DNA of 64,000 nucleotides from Rs1 sp029027825 (GTDB lineage Bacteria > Pseudomonadota > Gammaproteobacteria > Pseudomonadales > Balneatricaceae). Positions 16,977 through 25,859 of this stretch are shown in pieces. The notes below the pieces were generated by a model that ran no database searches, was not told where the DNA came from, and saw nothing but the letters and a program-made list of their open reading frames with translations. The stretch covers positions 4,340,001 to 4,404,000 of the forward strand of contig CP093399.1 of NCBI GenBank assembly GCA_029027825.1, read 5' to 3'. Numbering within the stretch: position 1 is the stretch's first letter; each line of letters starts with the position of its first letter. The position numbers and the translations under genes are program-made.

Positions 16977-17966
16977 ATGTCAAAAAATAAACCACTGCTG
17001 TCGGTGCGTCAATTGACGACACAATTTAATACCCCCGCGGGCATTGTCCCAGCGGTGCGGGAAGTCTCTTTTGATTTGCAGGATGGGGAGACGCTAGGCG
17101 TCGTCGGTGAGTCGGGTTCTGGGAAAAGTGTCACCGCGCTCTCGATCCTCAGGCTGATCCACTCTCCGCCAGGGCGAATCGTCAAGGGCAGTATTGAGTT
17201 CAATGGCGTAGACCTGCTGCAACGCGATGAAAGCTATCTGCAGAAGATTCGCGGCAACAGTATATCGATGATCTTCCAAGAGCCGATGAGCTCGCTCAAT
17301 CCACTGATGAAAGTCGGTGAGCAAATCGCGGAAGTGATCAAGCAGCATCGTCAAGTGAGTCATGCAGAGAGCATTCATCAAGCGTTAGAAATGTTGAAAA
17401 AAGTACAGATACCAGCCCCGGAGAAAAGGCTAAAAGATTACCCCTATCAAATGTCAGGGGGAATGCGTCAGCGGGTGATGATTGCCATGGCGCTGGCTTG
17501 CCAGCCGAAAATACTGATTGCCGATGAGCCGACCACGGCACTCGACGTTACTATCCAATGTCAAATAATGGATCTGATTAAAGGGTTAAAGGAAGAGACC
17601 GGTAGCGCAGTGCTGATGATTACCCACGATCTTGGGGTGATCGCGGAAATGGCGCAAAAAGTGATCGTAATGTACGCCGGCCAAGTCGTGGAGAGCGGGG
17701 ATGTATACAGCATTTTTGATAACCCGCTGCACCCCTATACCCAATTACTGCTGCGCTCGATTCCGGTATTGGGCAGAAGAACTCGCCATCGCAGAGAAAA
17801 ATTGCAAGAGATCGAGGGAATGGTACCAAATTTATTAAATCTGCCCAGGGGCTGTAGTTTTTTCAACCGTTGTCCACAGGCGCAAGATCAATGCCGACGT
17901 CAGGCGGTAGAGCTGCGGGAAATCTCACCAAACAGACAGGTACGCTGCGTAATCGCGACAGCTTAG
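16977..17966 (+). CDS. ABC transporter ATP-binding protein, DppD/OppD-like
   Basis: The product is about 329 residues with a Walker A motif (GESGSGKS), Q-loop (MIFQEPMSSLNP), signature motif (MSGGMRQRVMIAMAL), Walker B (KILIADEPTTALDV) and H-loop (MITHDLGVIAEMA). The C-terminal oligopeptide-transporter extension includes CSFFNRCPQAQDQC, a cysteine cluster that can hold an iron-sulfur centre in this family. The ATG at 16977 is preferred over an upstream TTG. Confidence 0.93.
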   Translation: MSKNKPLLSVRQLTTQFNTPAGIVPAVREVSFDLQDGETLGVVGESGSGKSVTALSILRLIHSPPGRIVKGSIEFNGVDLLQRDESYLQKIRGNSISMIFQEPMSSLNPLMKVGEQIAEVIKQHRQVSHAESIHQALEMLKKVQIPAPEKRLKDYPYQMSGGMRQRVMIAMALACQPKILIADEPTTALDVTIQCQIMDLIKGLKEETGSAVLMITHDLGVIAEMAQKVIVMYAGQVVESGDVYSIFDNPLHPYTQLLLRSIPVLGRRTRHRREKLQEIEGMVPNLLNLPRGCSFFNRCPQAQDQCRRQAVELREISPNRQVRCVIATA

Positions 17967-17975
17967 GAGCTTTAT

Positions 17976-18932
17976 ATGTTGGATCATTCAGACCGAGTCC
18001 CGCTGCTTGAAGTACAGCATCTGGACGTACATTTTCCTGCTAAGAAAGGGGTGATTAAAGCGGTAGACGATGTCAGTTTTAATCTGTATCCAGGAGAGAC
18101 GTTGGCGATCGTAGGAGAGAGCGGCTGTGGTAAAACCACTACCGGTATGGCAGTGATTGATTTAATTACCCCTACATCTGGAGATATAATATTTGACGGA
18201 CTCAATCTGCGAGATGCAAACAAACTAGAAAAACGCGCCTTAAAAAAGCGTCTGCAAATTGTATTTCAGGATCCTTACTCCTCTCTTAATCCCCGCATGA
18301 CGCTGGCTAAAACCTTAGATCAACCCTTGAAAATCCATGGTTTTAATGCGGCTGAGCGACGCGATAAAGTTGCCTATTTACTGGAAAAAGTCGGTTTGAA
18401 TCCATCGCAGGCAAGTCGTTATCCACATGAGTTTTCGGGGGGACAAAGACAGAGAATTGGCATCGCCAGAGCACTGGCACTAGAGCCGGAACTGATTATT
18501 TGTGACGAGGCGGTATCGGCACTGGACGTCTCGATACAAGCGCAAATCATCAACTTGTTGATCGATTTGCAGGACGAATTTAAATTGTCTTACCTGTTTA
18601 TCTCCCACGACTTAGCGGTTGTCGAACACATGGCCGATAGAGTGGCGGTGATGTATCTCGGTAAAATCGTCGAGACCGCGCCCTTTACCGAATTGTATAG
18701 CAATCCCCAGCACCCTTACACCCAAGCTCTGCTGTCGGCGATTCCGGTGGCCGACCCACGGCGCAAGCCGTCTCGAAAGTTATTAAAAGGAGAGCTGCCG
18801 AGCCCACTCGATCCACCCTCTGGCTGTTATTTCCACCCTCGCTGTCCGAGGGCCACCAGCCAGTGTTATATCGAGCAACCAGCAGCGCGCAGTGTTTCTG
18901 AACAGCATTTTGTCAACTGTCACAATCTATAG
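17976..18932 (+). CDS. ABC transporter ATP-binding protein, DppF/OppF-like
   Basis: This 318-residue ATPase partners the preceding one. Motifs: Walker A GESGCGKT, Q-loop IVFQDPYSSLNPRM, signature FSGGQRQRIGIARAL, Walker B ELIICDEAVSALDVS, H-loop FISHDLAVVEHMA. The C-terminal extension has CYFHPRCPRATSQC. It starts 9 bp after the previous stop, preceded by AGGAG. It completes a five-gene importer. Confidence 0.93.
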   Translation: MLDHSDRVPLLEVQHLDVHFPAKKGVIKAVDDVSFNLYPGETLAIVGESGCGKTTTGMAVIDLITPTSGDIIFDGLNLRDANKLEKRALKKRLQIVFQDPYSSLNPRMTLAKTLDQPLKIHGFNAAERRDKVAYLLEKVGLNPSQASRYPHEFSGGQRQRIGIARALALEPELIICDEAVSALDVSIQAQIINLLIDLQDEFKLSYLFISHDLAVVEHMADRVAVMYLGKIVETAPFTELYSNPQHPYTQALLSAIPVADPRRKPSRKLLKGELPSPLDPPSGCYFHPRCPRATSQCYIEQPAARSVSEQHFVNCHNL

Positions 18933-18941
18933 GTAATCGCG

Positions 18942-20327
18942 GTGCACGCATTTAATATCGTCAATTGGTTAGAGTCGCAACAGGCAGTGTTCACCGAGAT
19001 GTCAGATCGTATTTGGCAACAGCCAGAGCTGGCATTTGAGGAACATTTAGCAGTACAAATACAAACCGAATATTTAGAAAAAATGGGTTTTAAGATAGAG
19101 CGGCAAGTCGGTGGGCTGGCAACCGCTTTTATTGCCAGCTGGGGCGAGGGGCCGGCGATCGGCATGATTGGTGAATACGATGCCCTGCCTGGACTGTCGC
19201 AACAGCTAGTGACCTATAAATCGGCGGTCCAAGCGGATGCTGCCGGGCACGGTTGTGGGCACAACCTACTTGGCGTGGGGTGCTTGGCGGCTGCGGCAGC
19301 GGTCAAAGAATATTTACAAGCGAGCGCTTTACCCGGTTGTATCCGCTATTACGGCTGTCCGGCCGAAGAGCGCATTATAGGCAAGACGCTAATGGCCAAA
19401 GCCGCCGCGTTTGATGATTTGGCAGCGGCGCTGACCTTTCATCCGGCGCGTTTGAATGAGCCCTCGAAGGAAAAGTTACTCGGTTTGTATGACATTACCT
19501 TCACCTTCAGCGGCATAGCGGCGCATGCAGGAGAGGCGCCTCACTTGGGCCGCTCTGCTCTGGATGCGGTGGAGTTAATGAATGTAGGTGCCAATTACTT
19601 ACGCGAACACCTGCCTAAGAATGTGCAGTTTCACTACTGCATTACCGAGGGCGGCAAACAGCCCAATATAGTGCCGGACAAAGCCGTCGTCTGGTATTAC
19701 CTGCGCGCCTTGAAAGAGACTGATTTAGATGATTTATTGACGCGGATCAGAGCGGTGGCCGCCGGCGCCGCTTTAATGACTGGTACTAAGGTGCAAGATA
19801 AAATTAATGGCGCCTGTCGCAGTTATCTACCCAACAGCTATTTAACGGATTGCATGTACAGCGCCATGCAAAAGGTCGGGCCGATTGAATATAGTCCCAG
19901 TGAATATAAATTTGCAGAACAGCTCAATAAGAGCTGTGCCGGGCAACAAATTGATAACTTCTTTGAAAATCCGTTTTTTATCGATCAGCCAGAGGCTGCG
20001 CTACCCAAGGCTGCTATCTATGGCGATATCTTCCCCTGCAGCAACCAACTGGATATTTGCAACGGCTCAAATGACCTTGGCGATGTCAGTTGGATAACCC
20101 CGACCGCCAATATCTACACAGCTTGCCTGACTACTGGCAGCTCGGTACATACCTGGCAAGCCACGGCGACCTGCGGTATGTCGATTGGTCATAAAGGTAT
20201 GCTGTTTGCAGCAAAAGCGCTGGCTTTAACCGCGGTGGATTTACTGCAAAACCCAGAACATTTAAAGTTAGCCAGGCAAGAATTCACCCAGTTAACCGTT
20301 GATAAACCCTACCGTTCACCGCTGTAG
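18942..20327 (+). CDS. M20-family amidohydrolase, AbgB-like
   Basis: The product is 461 residues starting with GTG 9 bp after the transporter gene. The M20 metal site is visible as GHGCGHNLLGVG (His and Cys/His) and CPAEER, with IGEYDALPGLSQ, FSGIAAHAGEAPHLGRSALDAVEL and VPDKAVVWYYLRA. Closest by motif to AbgB and related amidohydrolases, which remove an acyl or aromatic group from an amino acid by hydrolysing an amide bond. It is cytoplasmic, with no signal peptide. Its position suggests it opens the imported compound to release an amino acid (inference). Confidence 0.88.
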   Translation: MHAFNIVNWLESQQAVFTEMSDRIWQQPELAFEEHLAVQIQTEYLEKMGFKIERQVGGLATAFIASWGEGPAIGMIGEYDALPGLSQQLVTYKSAVQADAAGHGCGHNLLGVGCLAAAAAVKEYLQASALPGCIRYYGCPAEERIIGKTLMAKAAAFDDLAAALTFHPARLNEPSKEKLLGLYDITFTFSGIAAHAGEAPHLGRSALDAVELMNVGANYLREHLPKNVQFHYCITEGGKQPNIVPDKAVVWYYLRALKETDLDDLLTRIRAVAAGAALMTGTKVQDKINGACRSYLPNSYLTDCMYSAMQKVGPIEYSPSEYKFAEQLNKSCAGQQIDNFFENPFFIDQPEAALPKAAIYGDIFPCSNQLDICNGSNDLGDVSWITPTANIYTACLTTGSSVHTWQATATCGMSIGHKGMLFAAKALALTAVDLLQNPEHLKLARQEFTQLTVDKPYRSPL

Positions 20328-20383
20328 AAAAATGATTGAAATAGTACTTGCAACATTTAATCATAAATATTATTTTATATATA

Positions 20384-20397
20384 ATTACAAATAAAAT
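20384..20397 (+). promoter_or_regulatory. Second copy of the locus-specific motif
   Basis: ATTACAAATAAAAT matches one arm of the palindrome at 13248-13273 and lies 25 bp before the reductase-like gene. It may be a half operator for the same regulator. Confidence 0.4.
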
Positions 20398-20421
20398 TAC
20401 ATGTTCATTGAGAGATCAAAA

Positions 20422-21192
20422 ATGCTTAATACTATTGCCTTTATCGGGGTGGGTCATCTCAGTGAATATATGATTCAAGGACTGAGAAAAGCGGCGCCAG
20501 AGTTGCAGTTACGTTTATACAACCCTTCGAAAACACGGCTGGAAAAACTGACGGCTGAAGATCAGAACAGCCAAGCTTTCTCCACGGCGCAACTGGCGAT
20601 TGAAGGGGCGCAGTTAATTATTGTTGCCACTCGGCCCGCTGTTGTTGAGCGCGCGCTGCAGGGGCTAGTATTTAGTGATAAGCAAGTGGTGGTGTGTGTC
20701 GCGGCTGGCTTTGGTCAGCAGCAGTTGCAGGGGTTGGTAGCACCGGCGCAAGCGGTGCGTGCCATGCCGATCTCCTGTGTGGCGATTAATTTAAGCCCCA
20801 CCTTACTCTATCCGTCAAACGCGCAGGCCGAGTGGTTCTTTAGCCTGTTGGGCAAAGTGCACACATTGCAAAATGAGCAACAGTTTAATCCGGCAACTGC
20901 TTTGGTCGGTGCCTATTATGCATGGTTGTTTCCGATGATGGGGGAGCTATCCAACTGGGCACAAGGACAGGGATTGGAGGCGAGTATGAGTCGACAATTA
21001 CTGATAGAAATAAATCAGGGAGCCTGCGCCATGGCCAGTGATCAAGCAGCGAACTCGTTCGAGCAAATATGGCAGTCGCTGGCCACCGAGGGCGGTATTT
21101 CTGAGCGCGGTCTACAAAAAATTGAACGGATGGGCGGCATTAAGGCGTGGAGTAGCGCACTGGATGACGTCACTAAGATGATGGATAAATGA
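20422..21192 (+). CDS. Pyrroline-5-carboxylate reductase-like NAD(P)-dependent enzyme
   Basis: About 256 residues, with an N-terminal Rossmann motif (TIAFIGVGHLSEYMIQGL) and the ProC pattern: LIIVATRPAVVERAL, VVVCVAAGFGQQQLQ, and AVRAMPISCVAINLSP in place of the usual RxMPNTP. The C-terminal dimerisation domain reads ATEGGISERGLQKIE. ProC reduces pyrroline-5-carboxylate to proline. The altered RAMPISCVA motif and the setting suggest a related cyclic imine or a reverse reaction instead. The ATG at 20422, after TTGAGAG, is chosen over an ATG at 20401. Confidence 0.82.
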   Translation: MLNTIAFIGVGHLSEYMIQGLRKAAPELQLRLYNPSKTRLEKLTAEDQNSQAFSTAQLAIEGAQLIIVATRPAVVERALQGLVFSDKQVVVCVAAGFGQQQLQGLVAPAQAVRAMPISCVAINLSPTLLYPSNAQAEWFFSLLGKVHTLQNEQQFNPATALVGAYYAWLFPMMGELSNWAQGQGLEASMSRQLLIEINQGACAMASDQAANSFEQIWQSLATEGGISERGLQKIERMGGIKAWSSALDDVTKMMDK

Positions 21193-21250
21193 TGCGAGTG
21201 ACCAAGGCTAAACAAACAGTGCCAAGCAAGCTTAGCCAGAGGGTCGGCGC

Positions 21251-23044
21251 ATGACTTCAGTCAGTTTCGAAGAGCGTATTGGGCAAATACTGCAAGGGCA
21301 GACCTTCGACTCCTCAACCTTGCGCAATGAGGCGCGGGATATCGCCAAAAGTATTAACATCGGCCGCACCAGCGCCTTTGATTTATGGGGTGTCAGCTCC
21401 GAGTGGGAGTTTAAGCAGCAGTGTATAAAAAGCGGGTCGATTAGTTATCACGCACACATCGGGATGGGTAACTGGCAGCTTACTGAACAGGCATTGTCCA
21501 ACGTATACCACGAGGCGAAGCTCAATGATATTAGTGTGCACCGCGCGGGTATCTGCCTGGATAGACGAATGGGTTTGCCCGAGGAGTGGCGAGCGCGCAC
21601 CGCCGCTGAAACGGGACCGCTACTAGAGTTCCCGGAACAGTGGCAGCTGCTGGGCAAACAGACCCCAATTCAGCCCCACATGGGCGATTTTATGATTGGT
21701 TTTCCTTCATCGACGATTAACACCGTGCAGGCGCTGAAGGCCGGGGTAACGACGATTGGCAACCTCTCGCAATACTTTGCCCACGAGGCACCGGGCTGGC
21801 ATGACCATAAAGTAACGGCAGTGGAAACCACACGAGCGATTGCGCTGCTCGGTGAGTTTCGAGAGCAGGGGGTGATGTTGCACTCCTACCTTGAAGATGG
21901 ATACGGGGCGTTGTTTTTCGACTGTGCTACAGTTGCCGGTTGGGCTTATCTGGAAAAATACATCGTCGAAGATTTGTTGAAAGCCAAGTTGTCGCACTGT
22001 ATTGGCGGCCTGACATCAGATCCTATAAAACGCGCCGGTTGGGTTTTTGCCTTAGATAAAATCCACAATGGCGAGTGCATCGGTTCGATGTTTTACGGAG
22101 ATACCATCTCCTTCACCCGCAATTTCGATCAAAATCGCGGCATGATTGCCGAGTATATGCTCTGGGATATCATGGCCCAATTGAAGTGCCCAACTGGGCA
22201 TGCGGTATTGCCGCTACCTGTTACCGAGGCAATTCGGGCACCGTCATGGCAGGAAATTATAGAAGCTCAAATACTCGGTAACCGGATCGAGAAAACCGCT
22301 CGCAGGCTGGTGGATAGTGTCGACTTTACCGCCAGTGAAGAATTTGCTGAGACCATCTGTTCACAGGGCAAGCGCGTCTTTAACAATGCCTTGGATGGTT
22401 TGCACAGCGCGGGAGTTGATATTAAAAATCCGCTGCAGATGTTGTATGTGTTGAAACAGATGGGACCGGCGCTGTTCGAGCAGATGTTCTCGGCAGGGGA
22501 GGTAGATGCATCGGAGGTCCGCGGTCACAAGGTGATTATCGCCACCGATATTTTTGCCCAGTCAATGTCGTGCTATCAAGAATACCTACCGATGTTCGAA
22601 GATCCACAATTCGTGGAAAGAGTGCGAGGCAAGCGGATTTTATTGGCCTCTACCGACGTGCACGAACACGCGATCATTGTACTTAATTGGCTGCTGTTGG
22701 GTACTGGCGCAAAAATTGACTATCTAGGTGCAGAAGCTGACCCCAGTAAAGTGGTCGCCAGAGCTAAAGAGCAGTCAATGGATGCGATTCTGATTAGTAC
22801 CCACAATGGCATGGCGTTGGATTATGCACGGCAACTTAAAGATAAATTACACACTGAATCCGTGGATACGCCGGTACTTTTTGGCGGGATCCTCAATCAA
22901 AAAATGCCAGATCTTGAGTTGCCGGTCGACGTCACTCAAGAACTAATTGAAATTGGCTTTCACGCCAGTGCAAAACTTGGCTTGCAGATTGGCAAGTTGT
23001 TGCAACATAAACCGGTGCCGAATGATGCAGACAACAGTTCGTAG
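21251..23044 (+). CDS. Cobalamin-binding mutase-like protein, reaction unknown
   Basis: This 597-residue protein has two parts. Residues about 60-440 resemble a TIM-barrel of B12-dependent mutases: GVTTIGNLSQYFAHE, EFREQGVMLHSYLEDGYGALFFD and IGGLTSDPIKRAGWVFALD recall the glutamate mutase large subunit. Residues about 460-585 form a B12-binding Rossmann domain. They contain LLASTDVHEHA (Asp469 and His471 of the DxH base-off motif, with Ala replacing the usual Gly), ILISTHNG and LFGGIL. Glutamate mutase normally has this domain as a separate subunit. It probably rearranges an amino acid released by the neighbouring amidohydrolase (inference). Confidence 0.75.
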   Translation: MTSVSFEERIGQILQGQTFDSSTLRNEARDIAKSINIGRTSAFDLWGVSSEWEFKQQCIKSGSISYHAHIGMGNWQLTEQALSNVYHEAKLNDISVHRAGICLDRRMGLPEEWRARTAAETGPLLEFPEQWQLLGKQTPIQPHMGDFMIGFPSSTINTVQALKAGVTTIGNLSQYFAHEAPGWHDHKVTAVETTRAIALLGEFREQGVMLHSYLEDGYGALFFDCATVAGWAYLEKYIVEDLLKAKLSHCIGGLTSDPIKRAGWVFALDKIHNGECIGSMFYGDTISFTRNFDQNRGMIAEYMLWDIMAQLKCPTGHAVLPLPVTEAIRAPSWQEIIEAQILGNRIEKTARRLVDSVDFTASEEFAETICSQGKRVFNNALDGLHSAGVDIKNPLQMLYVLKQMGPALFEQMFSAGEVDASEVRGHKVIIATDIFAQSMSCYQEYLPMFEDPQFVERVRGKRILLASTDVHEHAIIVLNWLLLGTGAKIDYLGAEADPSKVVARAKEQSMDAILISTHNGMALDYARQLKDKLHTESVDTPVLFGGILNQKMPDLELPVDVTQELIEIGFHASAKLGLQIGKLLQHKPVPNDADNSS

Positions 23045-23151
23045 CTTAGCTGCTGGATCGGTTTTAGATGCACTTAGCGGGCTAATATCGGCTTTTTATT
23101 TCGTACACAACCACTAAATTTAAGATAAACCTCAAAAATAAAGGAAAAACT

Positions 23152-23607
23152 ATGCTTCACTTTGCCTACGGCTCAAACTTAAAAATTGAATTTCTCAAGA
23201 CCATTCTACCCAACGCGAAGTATGTGATGAAAGCATGCATTCCAAACAGTGAAATTCAATACAGTTTTTGGTCTAAAACCCAGCAAGCTGGGATCAGTAA
23301 TATAATGCATGTGCCGGGAAAAATGGTACATGGCGCGTTGTTTGAAACCACAGAAGAGGAAATGATAGCACTGGATACGATGGAGGGGATCTACGTGGGT
23401 GATTACTCGCGTAAGACATTTTTGGCGCTGGGTGAAGATGGAAAATGGTATCCATCAGAGCTCTATCAAGTGATCGACCCTCAAGGACCGTTTAAGCCTT
23501 CTGAAAGTTATGTAAAAGGCATGCTAGAGGGAGCGAAGGAGTTAGAGCTAGACGCCGATTATATTAAAGTGATCGAAAAAATGTACGCGGATTCAAAAGT
23601 AGTTTGA
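23152..23607 (+). CDS. Gamma-glutamylcyclotransferase-like protein
   Basis: The product is 151 residues with the GGCT/AIG2 hallmark near the N-terminus (HFAYGSNL) and a catalytic-type Glu in the LDTMEGIYVGDYSRKTF region (about residues 78-82). These enzymes release 5-oxoproline from gamma-glutamyl amines or peptides. It lies 107 bp after the cobalamin-binding gene with its own AAAGGAAAAAC ribosome binding site. It may process a gamma-glutamylated form of the locus's substrate (inference). Confidence 0.82.
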   Translation: MLHFAYGSNLKIEFLKTILPNAKYVMKACIPNSEIQYSFWSKTQQAGISNIMHVPGKMVHGALFETTEEEMIALDTMEGIYVGDYSRKTFLALGEDGKWYPSELYQVIDPQGPFKPSESYVKGMLEGAKELELDADYIKVIEKMYADSKVV

Positions 23608-23619
23608 TCAATAAGCAGC

Positions 23620-23638
23620 GCCACGCCATGTGCGTGGC
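23620..23638. terminator. Hairpin between convergent genes
   Basis: GCCACGC, a 5-base loop, then GCGTGGC lies between the convergent cyclotransferase and GntR genes. It has a strong stem and no clear T run, and may act in both directions. Confidence 0.6.
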
Positions 23639-23644
23639 CCATGC

Positions 23645-24343
23645 TCAGTAGAACATCGATGCTTTTTCTTCCATCATCCGTGTGAGATTGAGACAGGCGT
23701 GTTTTCGGCTGTTGTTGATATGCTGAGATAGCAATTTTTTTGCCGTTTCAGTATCTCTGGCAATGATCGCTTCAAGAATGTGCTGGTGGTCTTTATTGTT
23801 GGATTTTTCACTGGTCACGTATTGCAGGCTAGTCTTGTATTTCAAATGCAGTAAATCAAAAGTGTTTTTTAACGATTTAAAGCGAATTTTTTCCCCTGAT
23901 AAACGCGCAATCATCAGGTGAAACTCCATATCTGTAATTAATTTCTTGTTGATGAACACACCCGCTAGAGACTCTGAATAATTATCGTGACAAAGTTGCA
24001 ATTTAGCGATGCCACTCTCGTCTAGATTTTTGATTGTCTCAACAATGAGCGAAACTTCCAGTAATTCTCGAAAGTGGTAAATCTCGTTGACTTCTTCGAG
24101 CGTTAGCGGCTCGATAAAGTAGCCCTTGTTGGGCTCTCTGCGCACCAAACCTTGAAATTCAAGAAACTTAAGTGCCTGGATTACCGGCGTGACACTCATA
24201 TTCATCTCTAGAGCCAAATCTTTAAAGGGAATCTTCTGTCCAGCTACTATTTCATTGTGAAATAACATTTTTCTAATCCCGTCATAGGCCTTCACGGAAA
24301 GATCTTCAGAAGTCTTCTTGGGTTTGCTGGTAAGTCCTTTCAT
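23645..24343 (-). CDS. GntR-family regulator with FCD ligand domain
   Basis: The product is about 232 residues from an ATG at 24343; a longer frame starting at 24472 adds 43 residues without GntR character. Residues about 15-80 are the winged helix: KAYDGIRKMLFHNEIVAGQKIPFKDLALEMNMSVTPVIQALKFLEFQGLVRREPNKGYFI. The C-terminal all-helical FCD domain has the metal-type residues in TDMEFHLMIARLSG and DHQHILEAIIARD. FadR/FCD regulators usually sense small organic acids. Convergent to the B12/M20 locus, it is its likely controller. Confidence 0.88.
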   Translation of the reverse strand: MKGLTSKPKKTSEDLSVKAYDGIRKMLFHNEIVAGQKIPFKDLALEMNMSVTPVIQALKFLEFQGLVRREPNKGYFIEPLTLEEVNEIYHFRELLEVSLIVETIKNLDESGIAKLQLCHDNYSESLAGVFINKKLITDMEFHLMIARLSGEKIRFKSLKNTFDLLHLKYKTSLQYVTSEKSNNKDHQHILEAIIARDTETAKKLLSQHINNSRKHACLNLTRMMEEKASMFY

Positions 24344-24637
24344 TATAAATTTTATTCTCTCGATATAACCTGAAGCAGTGATTTCACTACAGCGAATAGC
24401 TTTCCCGCTGTATTTACTTTGAGGGCACAGATTCAGGTAGAAGTGATAATGCGCTGAGTAATTTGTGCACATTATAGCAGTTATTGTCGCGCGATTATTG
24501 CCTATGTTAGTACCGAAACAGCTGAAATCGCCGTTAAATTTCCATGGCTAACCAGAAACAGTTCATCCCCTTGATGAAGATAGCAGGCAGTGGGATGTTT
24601 TTTTTGACAAAGTCTCAGTAGATCAATATACTTCAAT

Positions 24638-24652
24638 TGTTATGATATAACA
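24638..24652 (+). promoter_or_regulatory. Zur box (zinc-responsive operator)
   Basis: TGTTATGATATAACA is a near-perfect palindrome with arms TGTTAT and ATAACA, matching the gammaproteobacterial Zur-box pattern. It lies 33 bp before the first gene of the zinc-uptake operon. Zur with bound zinc is expected to repress here. The rest of the gap (24344-24637) shows nothing else. Confidence 0.8.
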
Positions 24653-24684
24653 TTACGTAATATAAATTAGTGTTGAGTGATTCT

Positions 24685-24996
24685 ATGCCCGAACTTATGC
24701 GCCCGAGAAAGTACTGGTTGTACTTTTTAACGGTGGCCTTTTTACTGTTTAATCAAGAGGTGATTGCGCATCAGCTAGAGGCAGATAGCGCGCTGCATAG
24801 CCTCCACGATTGCAGCACATATCAGTCACTTAAGGTGGCGATTAGCGCTGTTACCTATAGTTTTAGCGCGAGGCGTTGCAATGCTTTCAATAATCTCGAT
24901 CAAGCATTAGAGCTGGCACATGCAGACTACTTTGGTGCGCTTGCTCGAGGACCGCCGATGGTTGTGGTTTATTCATTACAGCTTACATTTACCTGA
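24685..24996 (+). CDS. Small exported or membrane protein, first gene of the Zur operon
   Basis: About 103 residues from the ATG at 24685; upstream GTG and TTG codons are also in frame. A hydrophobic segment, YWLYFLTVAFLLFNQEVIA, looks like a signal peptide ending near AHQLEA. The mature part is short, with two cysteines (DCSTY and RRCNAF). Function is unknown; placement immediately behind the Zur box links it to zinc starvation. It lies 140 bp upstream of zrgA. Confidence 0.65.
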   Translation: MPELMRPRKYWLYFLTVAFLLFNQEVIAHQLEADSALHSLHDCSTYQSLKVAISAVTYSFSARRCNAFNNLDQALELAHADYFGALARGPPMVVVYSLQLTFT

Positions 24997-25136
24997 ATTT
25001 GTGGCTTGAAGGTGGGCGAAAATCTTAAAATATTGATAATTCAGTGAACTTTTAACCGCTGTAATATCAATTGTTTAGGATAGTCCTTGCTGAAAGCCAT
25101 CGATTTAGGACTAATTAACCAACGGTTGGAAAAATC

Positions 25137-25754
25137 ATGTTTAAATTATCTCACTCTCACTCTCAGTCAGTAATTGCGTTGAGCGCGGGCTTGTTACTCT
25201 CAGGCGCCGTCTATGCAGAAACTCAACACCATCAATATTCAGCTCATCAGCACGGGATAGTCGAGCTGAATATTGCCGTGGATAAACAACAATTAGCCTT
25301 CGAACTATTAGTCCCCGGCAGTGATGCTGTCGGCTTTGAACACGCACCTAGTACCGTGTCAGAAAAGCAACAGCTAGAGCGGGCGCTAGCGACATTGAAA
25401 CAGCCTGAATTGCTGTTTGGTATTAATCAAGCGGCCCAGTGCGAAATACAAGCGGTGCAGGTTAAAGCTAATTTTGATAACGAGCAAGAGCATGCAGAGC
25501 CTGCTCATCATGAAGAAACTGCTGAGCACCATGAGGACGAAGCAGAGGAGCATCACGAGGATGAAGCAGAGGAGCATGGGGAGCTAACCGCGGTGTATCA
25601 CTATCGATGTGCCAGTATAGAAAAGTTGCAGTTTGTGGATAGCCATTGGTTTAAGCACTTTACCAATAGCCAACAAATTGATGTGCAAGTGTTGCGCTCA
25701 GGGGTCCAGCAAGCTTGGTCGTTAAATAAAGACCACACTAAAATTCTGCTGTAA
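25137..25754 (+). CDS. zrgA: ZrgA-like periplasmic zinc-binding protein
   Basis: The product is 205 residues with a signal peptide (SVIALSAGLLLSGAVYA). The mature start QHHQYSAHQHGIVELNIAVD is the ZrgA signature. A central histidine- and acid-rich stretch (residues about 118-150, with AEHHEDEAEE repeated) can bind Zn(II). ZrgA of Vibrio is the metal-binding component of a zinc uptake system. The Zur box, the ABC components downstream and the DUF3299-type last gene all match that locus. Confidence 0.85.
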   Translation: MFKLSHSHSQSVIALSAGLLLSGAVYAETQHHQYSAHQHGIVELNIAVDKQQLAFELLVPGSDAVGFEHAPSTVSEKQQLERALATLKQPELLFGINQAAQCEIQAVQVKANFDNEQEHAEPAHHEETAEHHEDEAEEHHEDEAEEHGELTAVYHYRCASIEKLQFVDSHWFKHFTNSQQIDVQVLRSGVQQAWSLNKDHTKILL

Positions 25755-25830
25755 TACAGCGTCGGCAAGTCGCAAAAAAATCAGTATTCAGCGCTTGCCT
25801 CGCTCAAACATGTTTTTACTAATAGAGGAT

Positions 25831-25850
25831 AAGCGCTGGTAACAGCGCTT
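25831..25850 (+). other. Intra-operon hairpin
   Basis: AAGCGCTG, a 4-base loop, then CAGCGCTT lies just before the ATPase gene. It could tune relative expression of zrgA and the ABC genes. Confidence 0.6.
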
Positions 25851-25859
25851 ATTAACATC

